64,000 nt of DNA from Prochlorococcus sp. MIT 1307. Its GTDB lineage: Bacteria > Cyanobacteriota > Cyanobacteriia > PCC-6307 > Cyanobiaceae. A program made the translations under genes and the position numbers. The stretch covers positions 868,001 to 932,000 of the forward strand of contig NZ_CP139301.1 in NCBI RefSeq assembly GCF_034092395.1. The letters run 5' to 3'. This document shows, piece by piece, positions 18,869-27,622 of the stretch; the stretch's first letter is position 1; each line of letters begins with the position of its first letter. The notes below the pieces were generated by a model. It was not told the DNA's origin. It searched no databases and was given only the letters and a program-made list of their open reading frames with translations.

Positions 18869-20236
18869 CTAAGAAGACAAACTTTCTGGATTGTTTTCAA
18901 TCAAGTGCGCAAGATCTTTTAAAAAAGCAGCTCCATCAGCTCCATAGACAACTCGGTGGTCAGCTGTAAGGTTCACCTGCATTTGATGTTTCACAGAAAT
19001 TGAACCATCATGATTAGCTACAACATTTGGCTTTGAAGCTGCTACTGCAAGAATCGCTCCAGTTCCAGGAGGAAGAATTGCATCAAAACGATCCACTCCA
19101 AACATTCCTAAGTTCGAGAGAGTGAAGGTGCCACTGCTGTATTCATTGGGTTGAAGTTGTTTACTTCTAGAGCGCTTCACAAGGTCGGACCACTGTTTAG
19201 ATAGCTCAAATAAATTGGTTTTGTCAGCATCCTGAAGAACAGGCGTAATAAGGCCACCATCCTCCATCGCAACAGCAATGGCAACGTTGACTTGAGCTGG
19301 ATATGCCATGCCTCTTGAACTAGCAGCTGCATTTACTTGAGGATGGCGAGCAAGTGTCCGACCAACCGCCTTGGCTAACAACGCTGTCATAGTTACACCC
19401 TGAGGCTTTACCTCCTTGTAAAAAGAGTCAAACTTATCAGTAGTAATTGTGTAACCAACTCTGAAGCAAGGTACTTCCAAGCTTGCTTCCATATTTCGAT
19501 TAACCGCTTGCTGAAGTGTGTTGAAAGGAACTGTTTCTCCAGGAGCCCCAAAACTTTTCCCTTTTGTACCTTCTTGAGTTATGGAGTTTACTGAGGAAAT
19601 GTTTGCTACTGGAGGCAATGAGACGGGAGCAACTGCCGCCGCATCACTTTCCGCCACCCAAGGCACAGTTATAGGTTGACCTTTTGCTCGTTGAACGTCT
19701 TCAGCCTGAATGCGACCATGAGGACCAGTACCTTGCACTATTGACAAGTCAACTCCCATCTGGGAAGCAAGCTTTTTCGCTCGTGGAGTCGCGACGATAC
19801 GGCCATCATTAGTAACAGAAGTCATGTCGCTTGGGTTACTAATCGTTATCGAAGGAGCAGAAACAAAAGTAGAGCCCTCCTCTTTAAATGAAGCCGTTGC
19901 AGACTCTTCAGGACTGTTTTTTGGATCAGGAGTTTTGACGGTTGCCGCAGAAGGTGCAGCAGGCTTCTTGGCCTGAGCAGCTTCGATTTCTTCTTTACTT
20001 TCGACAATCAGGCCAATCGTTTCCCCAACAGGGGCTGTACTTCCAGCAGGTATCAAAACAGTTGCTAAATAACCCTCCTGAAAAGACTCCACATCCATGT
20101 CAGCTTTATCAGACTCAACCACCAAAACAGATTCCCCTCGGCCAATCTTGTCTCCAGGCTTCTTCAGCCACTCGACTATTTTGCCCTCCGTCATTGTGGA
20201 GCTAAGAGCAGGCATGAAAATGTCGTGAGTCGCCAT
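18869..20236 (-). CDS. pdhC: Pyruvate dehydrogenase E2, dihydrolipoamide acetyltransferase
   Basis: The 455-residue protein has one N-terminal lipoyl domain with the modified lysine in VVESDKADMDVESFQEGYLA, an Ala/Pro-rich linker, an E3-binding domain (ATPRAKKLASQMGVDLSIVQ, GPHGRIQAEDV) and a C-terminal catalytic domain ending in LTADHRVVYGADGAAFLKDL, which holds the active-site His and Asp. It moves the acetyl group from E1 to CoA. It stands apart from the genes for E1 and E3, as is usual in cyanobacteria. Confidence 0.95.
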   Translation of the reverse strand: MATHDIFMPALSSTMTEGKIVEWLKKPGDKIGRGESVLVVESDKADMDVESFQEGYLATVLIPAGSTAPVGETIGLIVESKEEIEAAQAKKPAAPSAATVKTPDPKNSPEESATASFKEEGSTFVSAPSITISNPSDMTSVTNDGRIVATPRAKKLASQMGVDLSIVQGTGPHGRIQAEDVQRAKGQPITVPWVAESDAAAVAPVSLPPVANISSVNSITQEGTKGKSFGAPGETVPFNTLQQAVNRNMEASLEVPCFRVGYTITTDKFDSFYKEVKPQGVTMTALLAKAVGRTLARHPQVNAAASSRGMAYPAQVNVAIAVAMEDGGLITPVLQDADKTNLFELSKQWSDLVKRSRSKQLQPNEYSSGTFTLSNLGMFGVDRFDAILPPGTGAILAVAASKPNVVANHDGSISVKHQMQVNLTADHRVVYGADGAAFLKDLAHLIENNPESLSS

Positions 20237-20835
20237 TCGCCAGTGATACCAAGAAATTTGCTGGTGGTGTCAAACCTGCCGTCCAACTTTTCTTCAACTA
20301 GGAAGACAGTTGATTGGTGTGACCTACAGATTTTAAGTCGCTACCGATTAGGCACCACTAAAACAACATTTCCTAGTCTTCTTTGAATAGCATTGCCTAA
20401 ATCAATTCTTAAGAGCCACCCTTTCATAGAAAGCTTCATTCTTAGCGTTCCTCTATTAAACATGAGAAGCAAAAGATTATTCCTATTGAGAAGGCCAAAT
20501 ATTCACTTAAAACTTAGTTGAGAGTTACTACATCTCACTGTCACCCTAAGCTTTTTTAGAAGAGCAGCGACCTGGAGTGAGAGCATTTAAGGCTAAGCAC
20601 TAAAAAATATGTTTCCACAAAGTACAAAAAATCTATATAACAAGGTTTTTACTGCTAGTTTTGGACTTCCAAACCATAGGAAGCAAAAAGCATCCTCAAT
20701 AGAATTTTATTGAAAGGTCTTTAAATTTTGCAAGCTTTTACTCCACAATGTTTGCAATCAAATGGAATTTTCAAAGACAAAAACATTCATAAAATACAAT
20801 TAATTATCAATTTCATGCTCATCAAAACTGTTGAC
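20237..20835. other. gene-free region with two weak mini-ORFs
   Basis: About 600 bases. On the minus strand 20341-20463 is a 40-codon frame (MFNRGTLRMKLSMKGWLLRI...) and on the plus strand 20609-20713 a 34-codon frame (MFPQSTKNLYNKVFTASFGL...). Neither has a visible ribosome-binding site or family, and frames of this size occur by chance, so I do not call them genes. No tRNA, terminator or strong hairpin is seen. Confidence 0.45.
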
Positions 20836-21279
20836 TCAACTCTTTTCAATAGCCTCCACTACACCATCTCTAACAACCACAGCAACCTGCATTTTATCAA
20901 CTAAGTTGTCGCCAACCTCAAGGTCACAAAAACTTTCCAACTGCCCCTGCTCAACAATCTCTTCCATCTTCAATTCTCTAACTTGAATTTGCTGCTGAAG
21001 AAGATTTCTTTTTTGTTCTTCCAACTCAGCTCTCTTTGCAGCAACCTGCTGTTGCACTTGTGCCACCTGATCTTGAACTCGAGGGTCTAATGGATTTGCG
21101 CTCTGACTACGCACATCACTAACCACTTGTTGCCCCTCCTGCTCTAACTGGGACAATTGTTGATCAGTTGTTGAAATAGCATTGCTGAGTTCCCGTTCGG
21201 CGTCCTCCTTCCAAGAAGGAGTAACTATTGCTCGAATAGTGATAGAGCGTTTAATCGACAGGGTGGTACCGTCGGACAT
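20836..21279 (-). CDS. YlqD family protein
   Basis: The 147-residue protein has a central coiled coil of roughly 80 residues rich in Gln, Glu and Lys (QLSQLEQEGQQVV..., VAQVQQQVAAKRAELEEQKR) between a short N-terminal beta region (TLSIKRSITIRAIVTPSW) and a C-terminal part ending VAVVVRDGVVEAIEKS. This order matches the YlqD family of cyanobacteria and Firmicutes, whose function is unknown. It is 72 bases downstream of the acyl-CoA synthetase gene on the same strand. Confidence 0.8.
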   Translation of the reverse strand: MSDGTTLSIKRSITIRAIVTPSWKEDAERELSNAISTTDQQLSQLEQEGQQVVSDVRSQSANPLDPRVQDQVAQVQQQVAAKRAELEEQKRNLLQQQIQVRELKMEEIVEQGQLESFCDLEVGDNLVDKMQVAVVVRDGVVEAIEKS

Positions 21280-21351
21280 AAGAAAAAGGAATACCGGCCA
21301 AGATTCTCAGCTCCAAGCCCTTTAGGTCAACCAAATTGCCTATTGATTGTT

Positions 21352-23346
21352 CTATCGACCATAAATTGAAGCAATAGCCTCAAAATCCCTAGCGACAATC
21401 TTTTCCCTTTTTTGTTTTAGCGTCTGTGTTAGCAGGCCATTCTCTATTGAGAATGGCTTAACAAAAGCAACTCCTGCCAACCGCTCATCAGGACGTGAAC
21501 CTTGCCGTTGAGCAAGCAGCCGATTTAACTCACTCCGAATAAGCTTCCTCAAAGTTTCATCTCCAGGAGATCCACCGAGATCTTTTGAAATAGCCAATTT
21601 TTTCTGTTCAGCCCAAAATAAAGTCCTTTCAATATTTGGGACAACCAAGGCCCCTAACTGTCGTTCATCTTGCCCAACCAACATTACTTGCTCAAGTAAT
21701 GGACTAGAAACTAAAGCCTCTTCTAAAGGACTGGGCTCGATATTCTCTCCATTACTTAAGACAATCGTATCCTTGGCCCGTCCAGTTAAAACGAGCGATC
21801 CATCTGGAAGAAGCATCCCTAAATCTCCTGTATCAAGCCAACCCTCAGGATCAAGGACTTTAGCCGTCGCTTCGGGTTTCCCAAGATAACCATTCATTAC
21901 CTGAGGACCTCTTACCAGTACACGACCGCGCTCACGAGTCATCTTTAAAGCTCCTGTCTCAATGTCCACAATTCGAAATTCTGTTTCAGGCAAAGGAGTA
22001 CCAGAACTCCCACGAACATTGCGCCAAGGACGTCTACAACTCACAACTGGGCTTGTCTCAGTCAACCCATAACCAACTAACAACTCGACGCCCAAAGCTT
22101 CAAAAAAAAGATCCACATGAGGCGCAATAGCACCTCCTCCATTAATGGGGAAAACCAATTTCCCTCCACTGAGCACGGCTAAAATCTTGGGCCACAACAA
22201 AGAAGAGGCCATTGCATGCATAGGCCAACGAAAAATCATCTCGACCAAGGCTCTAATACGAGCTCTAATCGAAACCTCATCTATCAACAATTCTCTAAAA
22301 GTTCTAAGCGCCAATTTGTATGCGCCACTATTAGCAAGTGATGCTTTCAAGAGTCTCTGTTTGATTGGTGACATCTTCTTAACCGCATCATCAAATCCAA
22401 TCTGCACTGCTTCCCAAAGTCTCGGGACAGTAGCCATAACAACCGGGCGTACTCTCGGAAGATCCTGTTTTAGTTTTTTGATGGTTGTATAGTTCTGAGT
22501 ACAAGCACAGGAAAAGAAGTAATACTCTGCACTTCGCTCGTAGGAATGCCAAATAGGGAGAACACTAAGTACAGGTGAGCCAGCTGGTGGATTAGCGATG
22601 CAGGCTAGCGATCTAATTTGATGTAGAAGATTTGCATGACTCAATGGCACACCCTTAGGCTTTCCAGTAGTGCCAGATGTATAGAGGATCGTTGCAATAG
22701 GGGATGTTGCAGAATCTAATTTTCGCACTGTTTTTAGGTGTACCTCCTTCATAGCAATGCCTGCACCAACCAAAGCCTCCCAACTAACAACAAAGTCATC
22801 AGTAGGCTCACCTTCAAGTTGCACTACAAGTTTCAATCGATTTCTCTGCTCAAGATTAAGGTCCAGATTTCTCCACAATTCTGCATTCTGAACAACAATC
22901 GCGACTGACGAGGAATCGCTGAGTATGTAGCGGAGCTCATCAATAGGTGCGAAAGCCCCTCTAACGGCATCAGCAGCTCCTAATCGCATTAAGGCTTGAT
23001 CTGCAATTAGCCAACGCGGACTGTTTTCCGAGAAAAGCGCGACAACATCGCCGCTAGTCACTCCAAAAGATTCAAATCCAGACGCAACCTGAGCAATAAG
23101 TTCAGCGATCTCGCTGTATGTAAAGGTCTCAGGGATAGTGCAATGCGGGGCATCAACTGCAATGATTTCACCATGTTTTTTGCTTAGCCATTCCCAGATT
23201 TGGTCTACACGGTCAATTCCTTGTACATAATCATGATGAGCCAAAGCATCTAATTCTTGTTGAGTGGGGTTCCAGCTGGACCTTGCAAACCCAGTCGCAG
23301 GGACGCCTTGATTAGTAATTCTGTTAAGGAAGTTCAAGCCTCTCAC
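21352..23346 (-). CDS. aas: Long-chain acyl-CoA/acyl-ACP synthetase (AMP-binding)
   Basis: The 664-residue ANL-superfamily enzyme activates free fatty acids through an acyl-adenylate. The P-loop TILYTSGTTGKPKGVPLSHA, the adenine motif GYGLTETSPVVS, and the hinge region LDTGDLGMLLPDGSLVLTGR followed by KDTIVLSNGENIEP are all present. In cyanobacteria the single enzyme of this type acts as an acyl-ACP synthetase that recycles fatty acids released from membrane lipids, which is the likely role here. The product starts MRGLNFLNRITNQGV from 23346. Confidence 0.9.
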   Translation of the reverse strand: MRGLNFLNRITNQGVPATGFARSSWNPTQQELDALAHHDYVQGIDRVDQIWEWLSKKHGEIIAVDAPHCTIPETFTYSEIAELIAQVASGFESFGVTSGDVVALFSENSPRWLIADQALMRLGAADAVRGAFAPIDELRYILSDSSSVAIVVQNAELWRNLDLNLEQRNRLKLVVQLEGEPTDDFVVSWEALVGAGIAMKEVHLKTVRKLDSATSPIATILYTSGTTGKPKGVPLSHANLLHQIRSLACIANPPAGSPVLSVLPIWHSYERSAEYYFFSCACTQNYTTIKKLKQDLPRVRPVVMATVPRLWEAVQIGFDDAVKKMSPIKQRLLKASLANSGAYKLALRTFRELLIDEVSIRARIRALVEMIFRWPMHAMASSLLWPKILAVLSGGKLVFPINGGGAIAPHVDLFFEALGVELLVGYGLTETSPVVSCRRPWRNVRGSSGTPLPETEFRIVDIETGALKMTRERGRVLVRGPQVMNGYLGKPEATAKVLDPEGWLDTGDLGMLLPDGSLVLTGRAKDTIVLSNGENIEPSPLEEALVSSPLLEQVMLVGQDERQLGALVVPNIERTLFWAEQKKLAISKDLGGSPGDETLRKLIRSELNRLLAQRQGSRPDERLAGVAFVKPFSIENGLLTQTLKQKREKIVARDFEAIASIYGR

Positions 23347-23370
23347 CTAAATCACCTAGAAACAATTCAA

Positions 23371-24132
23371 TTAATTATCGGTCTCAATTTCCAAAAACTT
23401 AGGAACGCAGCTTTCTTTAGTTGATTTCAGCCCAAAACGCTCAGTTAAGCAGCTACGAATCAAAGGTTGTACATCCTTAACTGTCAATCCAGGGATCCAA
23501 GTATCAAGCTTTCCAACACTGACTTCTCGCAGTCCACAAGGAACTATTTCAGAAAAACCATTCAAATCACAGTCAACGTTAAGAGCAAAGCCATGTTGAG
23601 TAATCCAGCGGCGACAACCAACCCCAATAGAAGCCACTTTGAATCCATCAAGCCAAACCCCTGTATATCCATGAATTCGCTTAGGAGAAAGTCCCAAGCC
23701 ATAAAGAACATCTATCAACACCTGCTCAAGTTGACGTAGATACCAATTGAGATCGGTTCTATATCTACGGAGGTCAAGCACAAGATATACAACCAACTGT
23801 CCAGGCAAATGATGAGTCACTTCCCCCCCTCGATTAATACGATACAAATCCGAAGGAGGGTTATTTGGATCGAAACGCAAATTCATCTCACTCCCTCCTC
23901 TTCCCAAGGTGTAACAATTCGGATGCTGGAGAAGCCAAACTGCTTGGGGCAAATCTCCTCGTGTTAAAAGGTTTTTCTGCCAATATTTCTGCCAATCCCA
24001 TGCGGTCTGGAAAGGTACCAAATCTCTTGGCTCAAGAATAAAAGCCTGAGAAATGTTTCCCAATGGACAAGTTTTATCTAACTTGCCGGTATGAAATGGC
24101 CCAGGAGTAATGCCATGAAGCTGCTTATCCAT
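23371..24132 (-). CDS. lipB: Octanoyl-[ACP]:protein N-octanoyltransferase
   Basis: The 253-residue protein transfers octanoate from ACP to lipoyl domains, such as the pyruvate dehydrogenase E2 encoded nearby. Catalytic Cys199 lies in IVPCGL and Lys165 in KVASIGVGCRRW; the substrate loops GRGGSEMNL and RGGEVTHHLPGQLVVYLVLD are also present. The ATG at 24132 lies inside the first codons of the divergent hpf gene (18-base head-to-head overlap). A TTG in TCPLGNISQAF (near residue 24) would remove the overlap and still keep the whole domain. Confidence 0.93.
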   Translation of the reverse strand: MDKQLHGITPGPFHTGKLDKTCPLGNISQAFILEPRDLVPFQTAWDWQKYWQKNLLTRGDLPQAVWLLQHPNCYTLGRGGSEMNLRFDPNNPPSDLYRINRGGEVTHHLPGQLVVYLVLDLRRYRTDLNWYLRQLEQVLIDVLYGLGLSPKRIHGYTGVWLDGFKVASIGVGCRRWITQHGFALNVDCDLNGFSEIVPCGLREVSVGKLDTWIPGLTVKDVQPLIRSCLTERFGLKSTKESCVPKFLEIETDN

Positions 24133-24702
24133 GGTCGAAACCTTGAACTAACTCCTGCATTACGTGAATACACACAATCAAAGCTGCAAAAAGCGATTCA
24201 ACACTTTGAAGACATGGTCAAAGAAGCCGATGTTCACCTATCAGTAGCGAGGAACCCTCGAACTCCGCAACAAACTGCAGAAGTAACTGTTTTTGCTAAC
24301 GGCACTGTAATAAGGGCTCAAGAGCGAAGCGAGAATCTTTATGCAAGCATTGACCTGGTAGCAAGCAAACTCTGTCGACAACTGCGTCGTTATAAAGAAC
24401 GCCACTCTGACCATCACCATAGTGCCGGTCATAGTGCCTCTTTAACACCATCAACAGAAGCCGTTATTGATGAATCTTCAATCGAGGGATCTCTAATTGA
24501 AGGGAAAAAAGTTCAACTGCCTAATCCAGGAGTAAGGCGAAAGTATTTTCCAATGGAACCTATGACTGTTGATGAGGCTCGACATCAACTGGATCTCATC
24601 GATCACGACTTTTATCTATTCAGAGAAAAAACAACAAAAGAATTGCAAGTTATATACAAAAGGAACCATGGTGGATATGGAGTTATCCAAGCAAAAAATT
24701 GA
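24115..24702 (+). CDS. hpf: Long-form ribosome hibernation promoting factor (LrtA/HPF)
   Basis: The 195-residue protein has the N-terminal S30AE domain (MKLLIHGRNLELTPALREYT, then QHFEDMVKEADVHLSVARNP) and a linker leading to the C-terminal dimerisation domain (VRRKYFPMEPMTVDEARHQL, then YKRNHGGYGVI). Long HPF dimerises 70S ribosomes in stationary phase; the cyanobacterial homologue LrtA is known as a light-repressed transcript. The start is the ATG at 24115; an ATG at 24091 only adds non-conserved residues. It overlaps the divergent lipB start. Confidence 0.93.
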   Translation: MKLLIHGRNLELTPALREYTQSKLQKAIQHFEDMVKEADVHLSVARNPRTPQQTAEVTVFANGTVIRAQERSENLYASIDLVASKLCRQLRRYKERHSDHHHSAGHSASLTPSTEAVIDESSIEGSLIEGKKVQLPNPGVRRKYFPMEPMTVDEARHQLDLIDHDFYLFREKTTKELQVIYKRNHGGYGVIQAKN

Positions 24703-24717
24703 TCTTGGCAATTTTTT

Positions 24718-25392
24718 ATGGAGGCTAAAAATGATTTACCAGATCTTTCTCCGCTAATCCATCAAGCGGCTTTAAACCCTCATCTGTCCATCGATGATCT
24801 GAATAAGCTTTGTGATGCTTCTCGTTACTACAGTTTTTCTGGATTTTGTACCAATCTCTCTCGACTTACAGCCGCCAGAGAGAAGCTAGGTCCCCCCAGC
24901 CAAACAAAGCTGATTGCTGTTATCGCCTTTCCCTTTGGTTTTATAACCAGCAAACAGAAACAAGCAGAAGCTGAATGGGCTGTAGAAAGAGGTGCGGAGG
25001 AATTGGAAGTGGTACCTAACTTCTTGGCGTTAACCGAAGAAAAAACAGAAGCATTCGCAGAAGAACTTGCAGGTATTTGTGAAACTGGAATTCCTGTAAG
25101 AGTCATTCTAGATACTGTGAACCTTCATCCAGAAAAGCTATCCCTTGCAGTGGAAGCAGCAATCGATGCAGGAGTTTTTAGCCTACAAAATGGAAACGGT
25201 TTCGGGCGTAATGTTCTCTCTTCTGATATTCATCAACTATCAAAATTGACTCGTGGTCGATGCGAAGTAAAAGCGGTAGGGGGGGTCAAAACAGTTAATC
25301 AAGTAGTAGAACTAATTGAAGCAGGAGCGACAAAAATTGGCACGACCGTTGGACCTCAATTGATTCAAAGTCTCCTTAAAAGCACAAAGTGA
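24718..25392 (+). CDS. deoC: Deoxyribose-phosphate aldolase homologue with an altered active site
   Basis: The 224-residue TIM-barrel protein aligns with DeoC: SGFCTNLSRL (Cys44), IAFPFGFITSKQKQAEAEWA, VRVILDTVNL, and CEVKAVGGVKT with Lys185, equivalent to E. coli Lys201. At the place of the Schiff-base Lys167 (FIKTSTG in E. coli), however, this protein reads FSLQNGNGFG, so Gln157 stands there, and the Asp102 position is Glu97 (ELEVV). It may therefore not be a working aldolase. Its TGA overlaps the GTG start of recO (GTGA), so the two are translationally coupled. Confidence 0.75.
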   Translation: MEAKNDLPDLSPLIHQAALNPHLSIDDLNKLCDASRYYSFSGFCTNLSRLTAAREKLGPPSQTKLIAVIAFPFGFITSKQKQAEAEWAVERGAEELEVVPNFLALTEEKTEAFAEELAGICETGIPVRVILDTVNLHPEKLSLAVEAAIDAGVFSLQNGNGFGRNVLSSDIHQLSKLTRGRCEVKAVGGVKTVNQVVELIEAGATKIGTTVGPQLIQSLLKSTK

Positions 25393-26174
25393 GTTTTGAA
25401 CAACGTATTCAAGGTCTCTCTCTAAAAGTAGGGCCTCTTGGAGAGAATGATCGACTGTTGACGATTCTTACTAATGAAAAAGGTGTGACGCGTGTAGCTG
25501 TACCAGGTGCAAGAAAACCAAAAAGCAACTTCGCAGCGGCTGCGCCTTTTACTTTTCTCGATCTTCAACTTGGAGGACGTGCTGAGCTAAAGCGTGTTCG
25601 TGATGTAAAAGTTCTTCGTAGCTATACCAAAGTAGGTCAACAACTTGAAACTCTTGCAGCAGCACAAGCTCTTGCAGAACTAAGCCTATTACTAGTCGCT
25701 AACAACGATCCTATTCCAGGAATGCTCAGTACCGTACTAATACATTTAGAACGACTAATAGAGTCTGAAAAAAATGGTGAGACCAACTCAATTTTAACTT
25801 TGGCTAAAAGTGTTCAGTCTTGTGTTCATCTGCTGGCGCTGGGAGGTTATGGCCTTCCTATTCAAAATTGTTGCCACAGTGGATTACAGCTAGATCCACC
25901 TATTGGCAAATGGGATTGGCGATGCAGCTTTATTCCTGAAGAGGGGTTTGCAATTGGTTCCATCCCAAATTCAGCTATACAACTTAATCCTTCTGAATTT
26001 GCTCTCCTCCAAAGACTGCTTCGTCCCAATCTTCCAAAACGAAAAGATGGAGAACTAATGGGACCTAAAGAAGTATGGATAAGGCTCCTGATCGTGGTGG
26101 AAAATTGGATCAACAATCATCTACCCAGAAATTCAAGTGCCCTGAAGATGTTGCGTGAATCCCTTTTAGATTAA
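25389..26174 (+). CDS. recO: DNA repair protein RecO
   Basis: The 261-residue protein begins with a GTG that overlaps the stop of the deoC homologue. The N-terminal OB-fold is visible as ERIQGL-like SFEQRIQGLSLKVGPLGEND, ILTNEKGVTRVAVPGARKPK and LQLGGRAELKRVRDVKVL, followed by the helical C-terminal domain. The region GLPIQNCCHSGLQLDPPIGK is a partial remnant of the zinc-binding site of some RecO proteins. RecO loads RecA with RecR on gapped DNA. Confidence 0.9.
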   Translation: MSFEQRIQGLSLKVGPLGENDRLLTILTNEKGVTRVAVPGARKPKSNFAAAAPFTFLDLQLGGRAELKRVRDVKVLRSYTKVGQQLETLAAAQALAELSLLLVANNDPIPGMLSTVLIHLERLIESEKNGETNSILTLAKSVQSCVHLLALGGYGLPIQNCCHSGLQLDPPIGKWDWRCSFIPEEGFAIGSIPNSAIQLNPSEFALLQRLLRPNLPKRKDGELMGPKEVWIRLLIVVENWINNHLPRNSSALKMLRESLLD

Positions 26175-26188
26175 AGAACAGTTAAGGG

Positions 26189-27601
26189 ATGGGCGATCAT
26201 GATGAGAATACTAAAAACATCTTGAGCGGTCCAACCCGTCAAAGGAAGAACACAGCAGCCCAAAATGACCACAAAAAGAGGGGGAAGGGCCTTCAAGCGG
26301 TGATCCAATTAAAAGGATTCCGCCGACTTTGGATAGGCCAAATTTTTTCTCAATTGGCCGACAAGTTCTACATAGTTTTGATGGTTTATCTGATTGCCCA
26401 GTATTGGGTTCATAGCGCCCCTCAAAGCAACGAGGCATTGGCAGAAGTAGCCGCAGCAATGAGGATGAACTTCCAAACCAATGCTCAGCAAATCACACTT
26501 CTAGCAACAGGAATCTATGTAGCAAACACCATCCCAGCAGTGATATTAGGAACAATTGCTGGTGTTGGAGCTGATCGCTGGCCAAAGCGCCGCATCATGG
26601 TCGCTTCCAATGGACTTCGTGGGCTGCTCGTACTTTTTACACCAATATTTCTTTTGCCGGGACCAAGTTGGATTGGACTTGGCTGGGGATATTGGGGACT
26701 TATTGTGATGACATTTCTGGAATCTGTCCTTACCCAATTTTTTGCCCCGGCAGAACAATCAACTATTCCTTTATTAGTTCCCAAGCAACATCTTCTTGCC
26801 GCAAATTCTCTGTACCAAGCAACCAGCATGGGGGCAACAATTGTTGGTTTTGCACTTGGAGATCCAATACTTCGTCTACTAAACCAATTATTCCTCAACA
26901 TTGGAATAAATGGAGGAGAGTTTCTTCTCCTACCTTTTTGCTATGGAATTGCAGCCTTAAGTATAAGTAAAATCGATCTAAGAGAACAATCAAATCGCAA
27001 AGCTCACAAAAGCGTCGGGAAAGAAATTATCCATGGCTTGCAAGTACTAAAAGAGCGTCCAACAGTTAGAGGGGCAATGATGAACTTAGTACTTCTGTAT
27101 AGCCTTCTGGCCGCTCTTTATGTGCTAACAATCAGCCTTGCTTCCTCCATCTCAAGCCTTGGGCCTACTCGATTTGGAACTTTGCTAGCCACAAGTGGGC
27201 TAGGCATGGCCATAGGAGCAGTGGCTATAGCTCAAATGGGAGATGTCTTTAATCGAAGAAAACTTGCCGCTACTGGACTTGGCTGCATTACATGCAGTCT
27301 GGTACTACTTGGGCAATCACAAGGGTTATTAGTTCTTACATTGATCCTCTGTGCAGCACTAGGTGCAGGAGCAGCACTTGTAGCAATCCCAGCTCAAACA
27401 ACTGTTCAAGAAGACACTCCAGAGAGTCAAAGAGGGAAAGTCTTTGGGCTTCAAAACAACCTAATAAATATTTCTCTGAGTCTGCCTCTAGTCCTCGCTG
27501 GTACCTTAGTAAGTCGTTATGGATTACTTCCTGTCCTTTGGCTTCTGGCAGCTCTAGCGCTGCTGGCTGCACTTTTAGAATTTCCTTGGAAGCGCTGCTA
27601 A
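26189..27601 (+). CDS. Major facilitator superfamily transporter
   Basis: The 470-residue integral membrane protein has a cytoplasmic N-terminus of about 35 polar residues (including TRQRKNTAAQNDHKKRGKG) and 10-12 hydrophobic spans. The loop GADRWPKRRIMVASNGLRGL matches the MFS motif A position between spans 2 and 3, and QEDTPESQRGKVFGLQNNLI is a typical late loop of the drug/efflux MFS_3-like group. The substrate is unknown. It starts 15 bases after recO and is followed after 21 bases by a glycosyltransferase, so all may share a transcript. Confidence 0.85.
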   Translation: MGDHDENTKNILSGPTRQRKNTAAQNDHKKRGKGLQAVIQLKGFRRLWIGQIFSQLADKFYIVLMVYLIAQYWVHSAPQSNEALAEVAAAMRMNFQTNAQQITLLATGIYVANTIPAVILGTIAGVGADRWPKRRIMVASNGLRGLLVLFTPIFLLPGPSWIGLGWGYWGLIVMTFLESVLTQFFAPAEQSTIPLLVPKQHLLAANSLYQATSMGATIVGFALGDPILRLLNQLFLNIGINGGEFLLLPFCYGIAALSISKIDLREQSNRKAHKSVGKEIIHGLQVLKERPTVRGAMMNLVLLYSLLAALYVLTISLASSISSLGPTRFGTLLATSGLGMAIGAVAIAQMGDVFNRRKLAATGLGCITCSLVLLGQSQGLLVLTLILCAALGAGAALVAIPAQTTVQEDTPESQRGKVFGLQNNLINISLSLPLVLAGTLVSRYGLLPVLWLLAALALLAALLEFPWKRC

Positions 27602-27622
27602 CTTCAAAAACTGCTTACTGCA

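Noticed and set aside
20341-20463. A 40-codon minus-strand frame in the gap upstream of pdhC
   Set aside because: The peptide looks protein-like but has no ribosome-binding site, family or neighbour support; frames of this size are common by chance.
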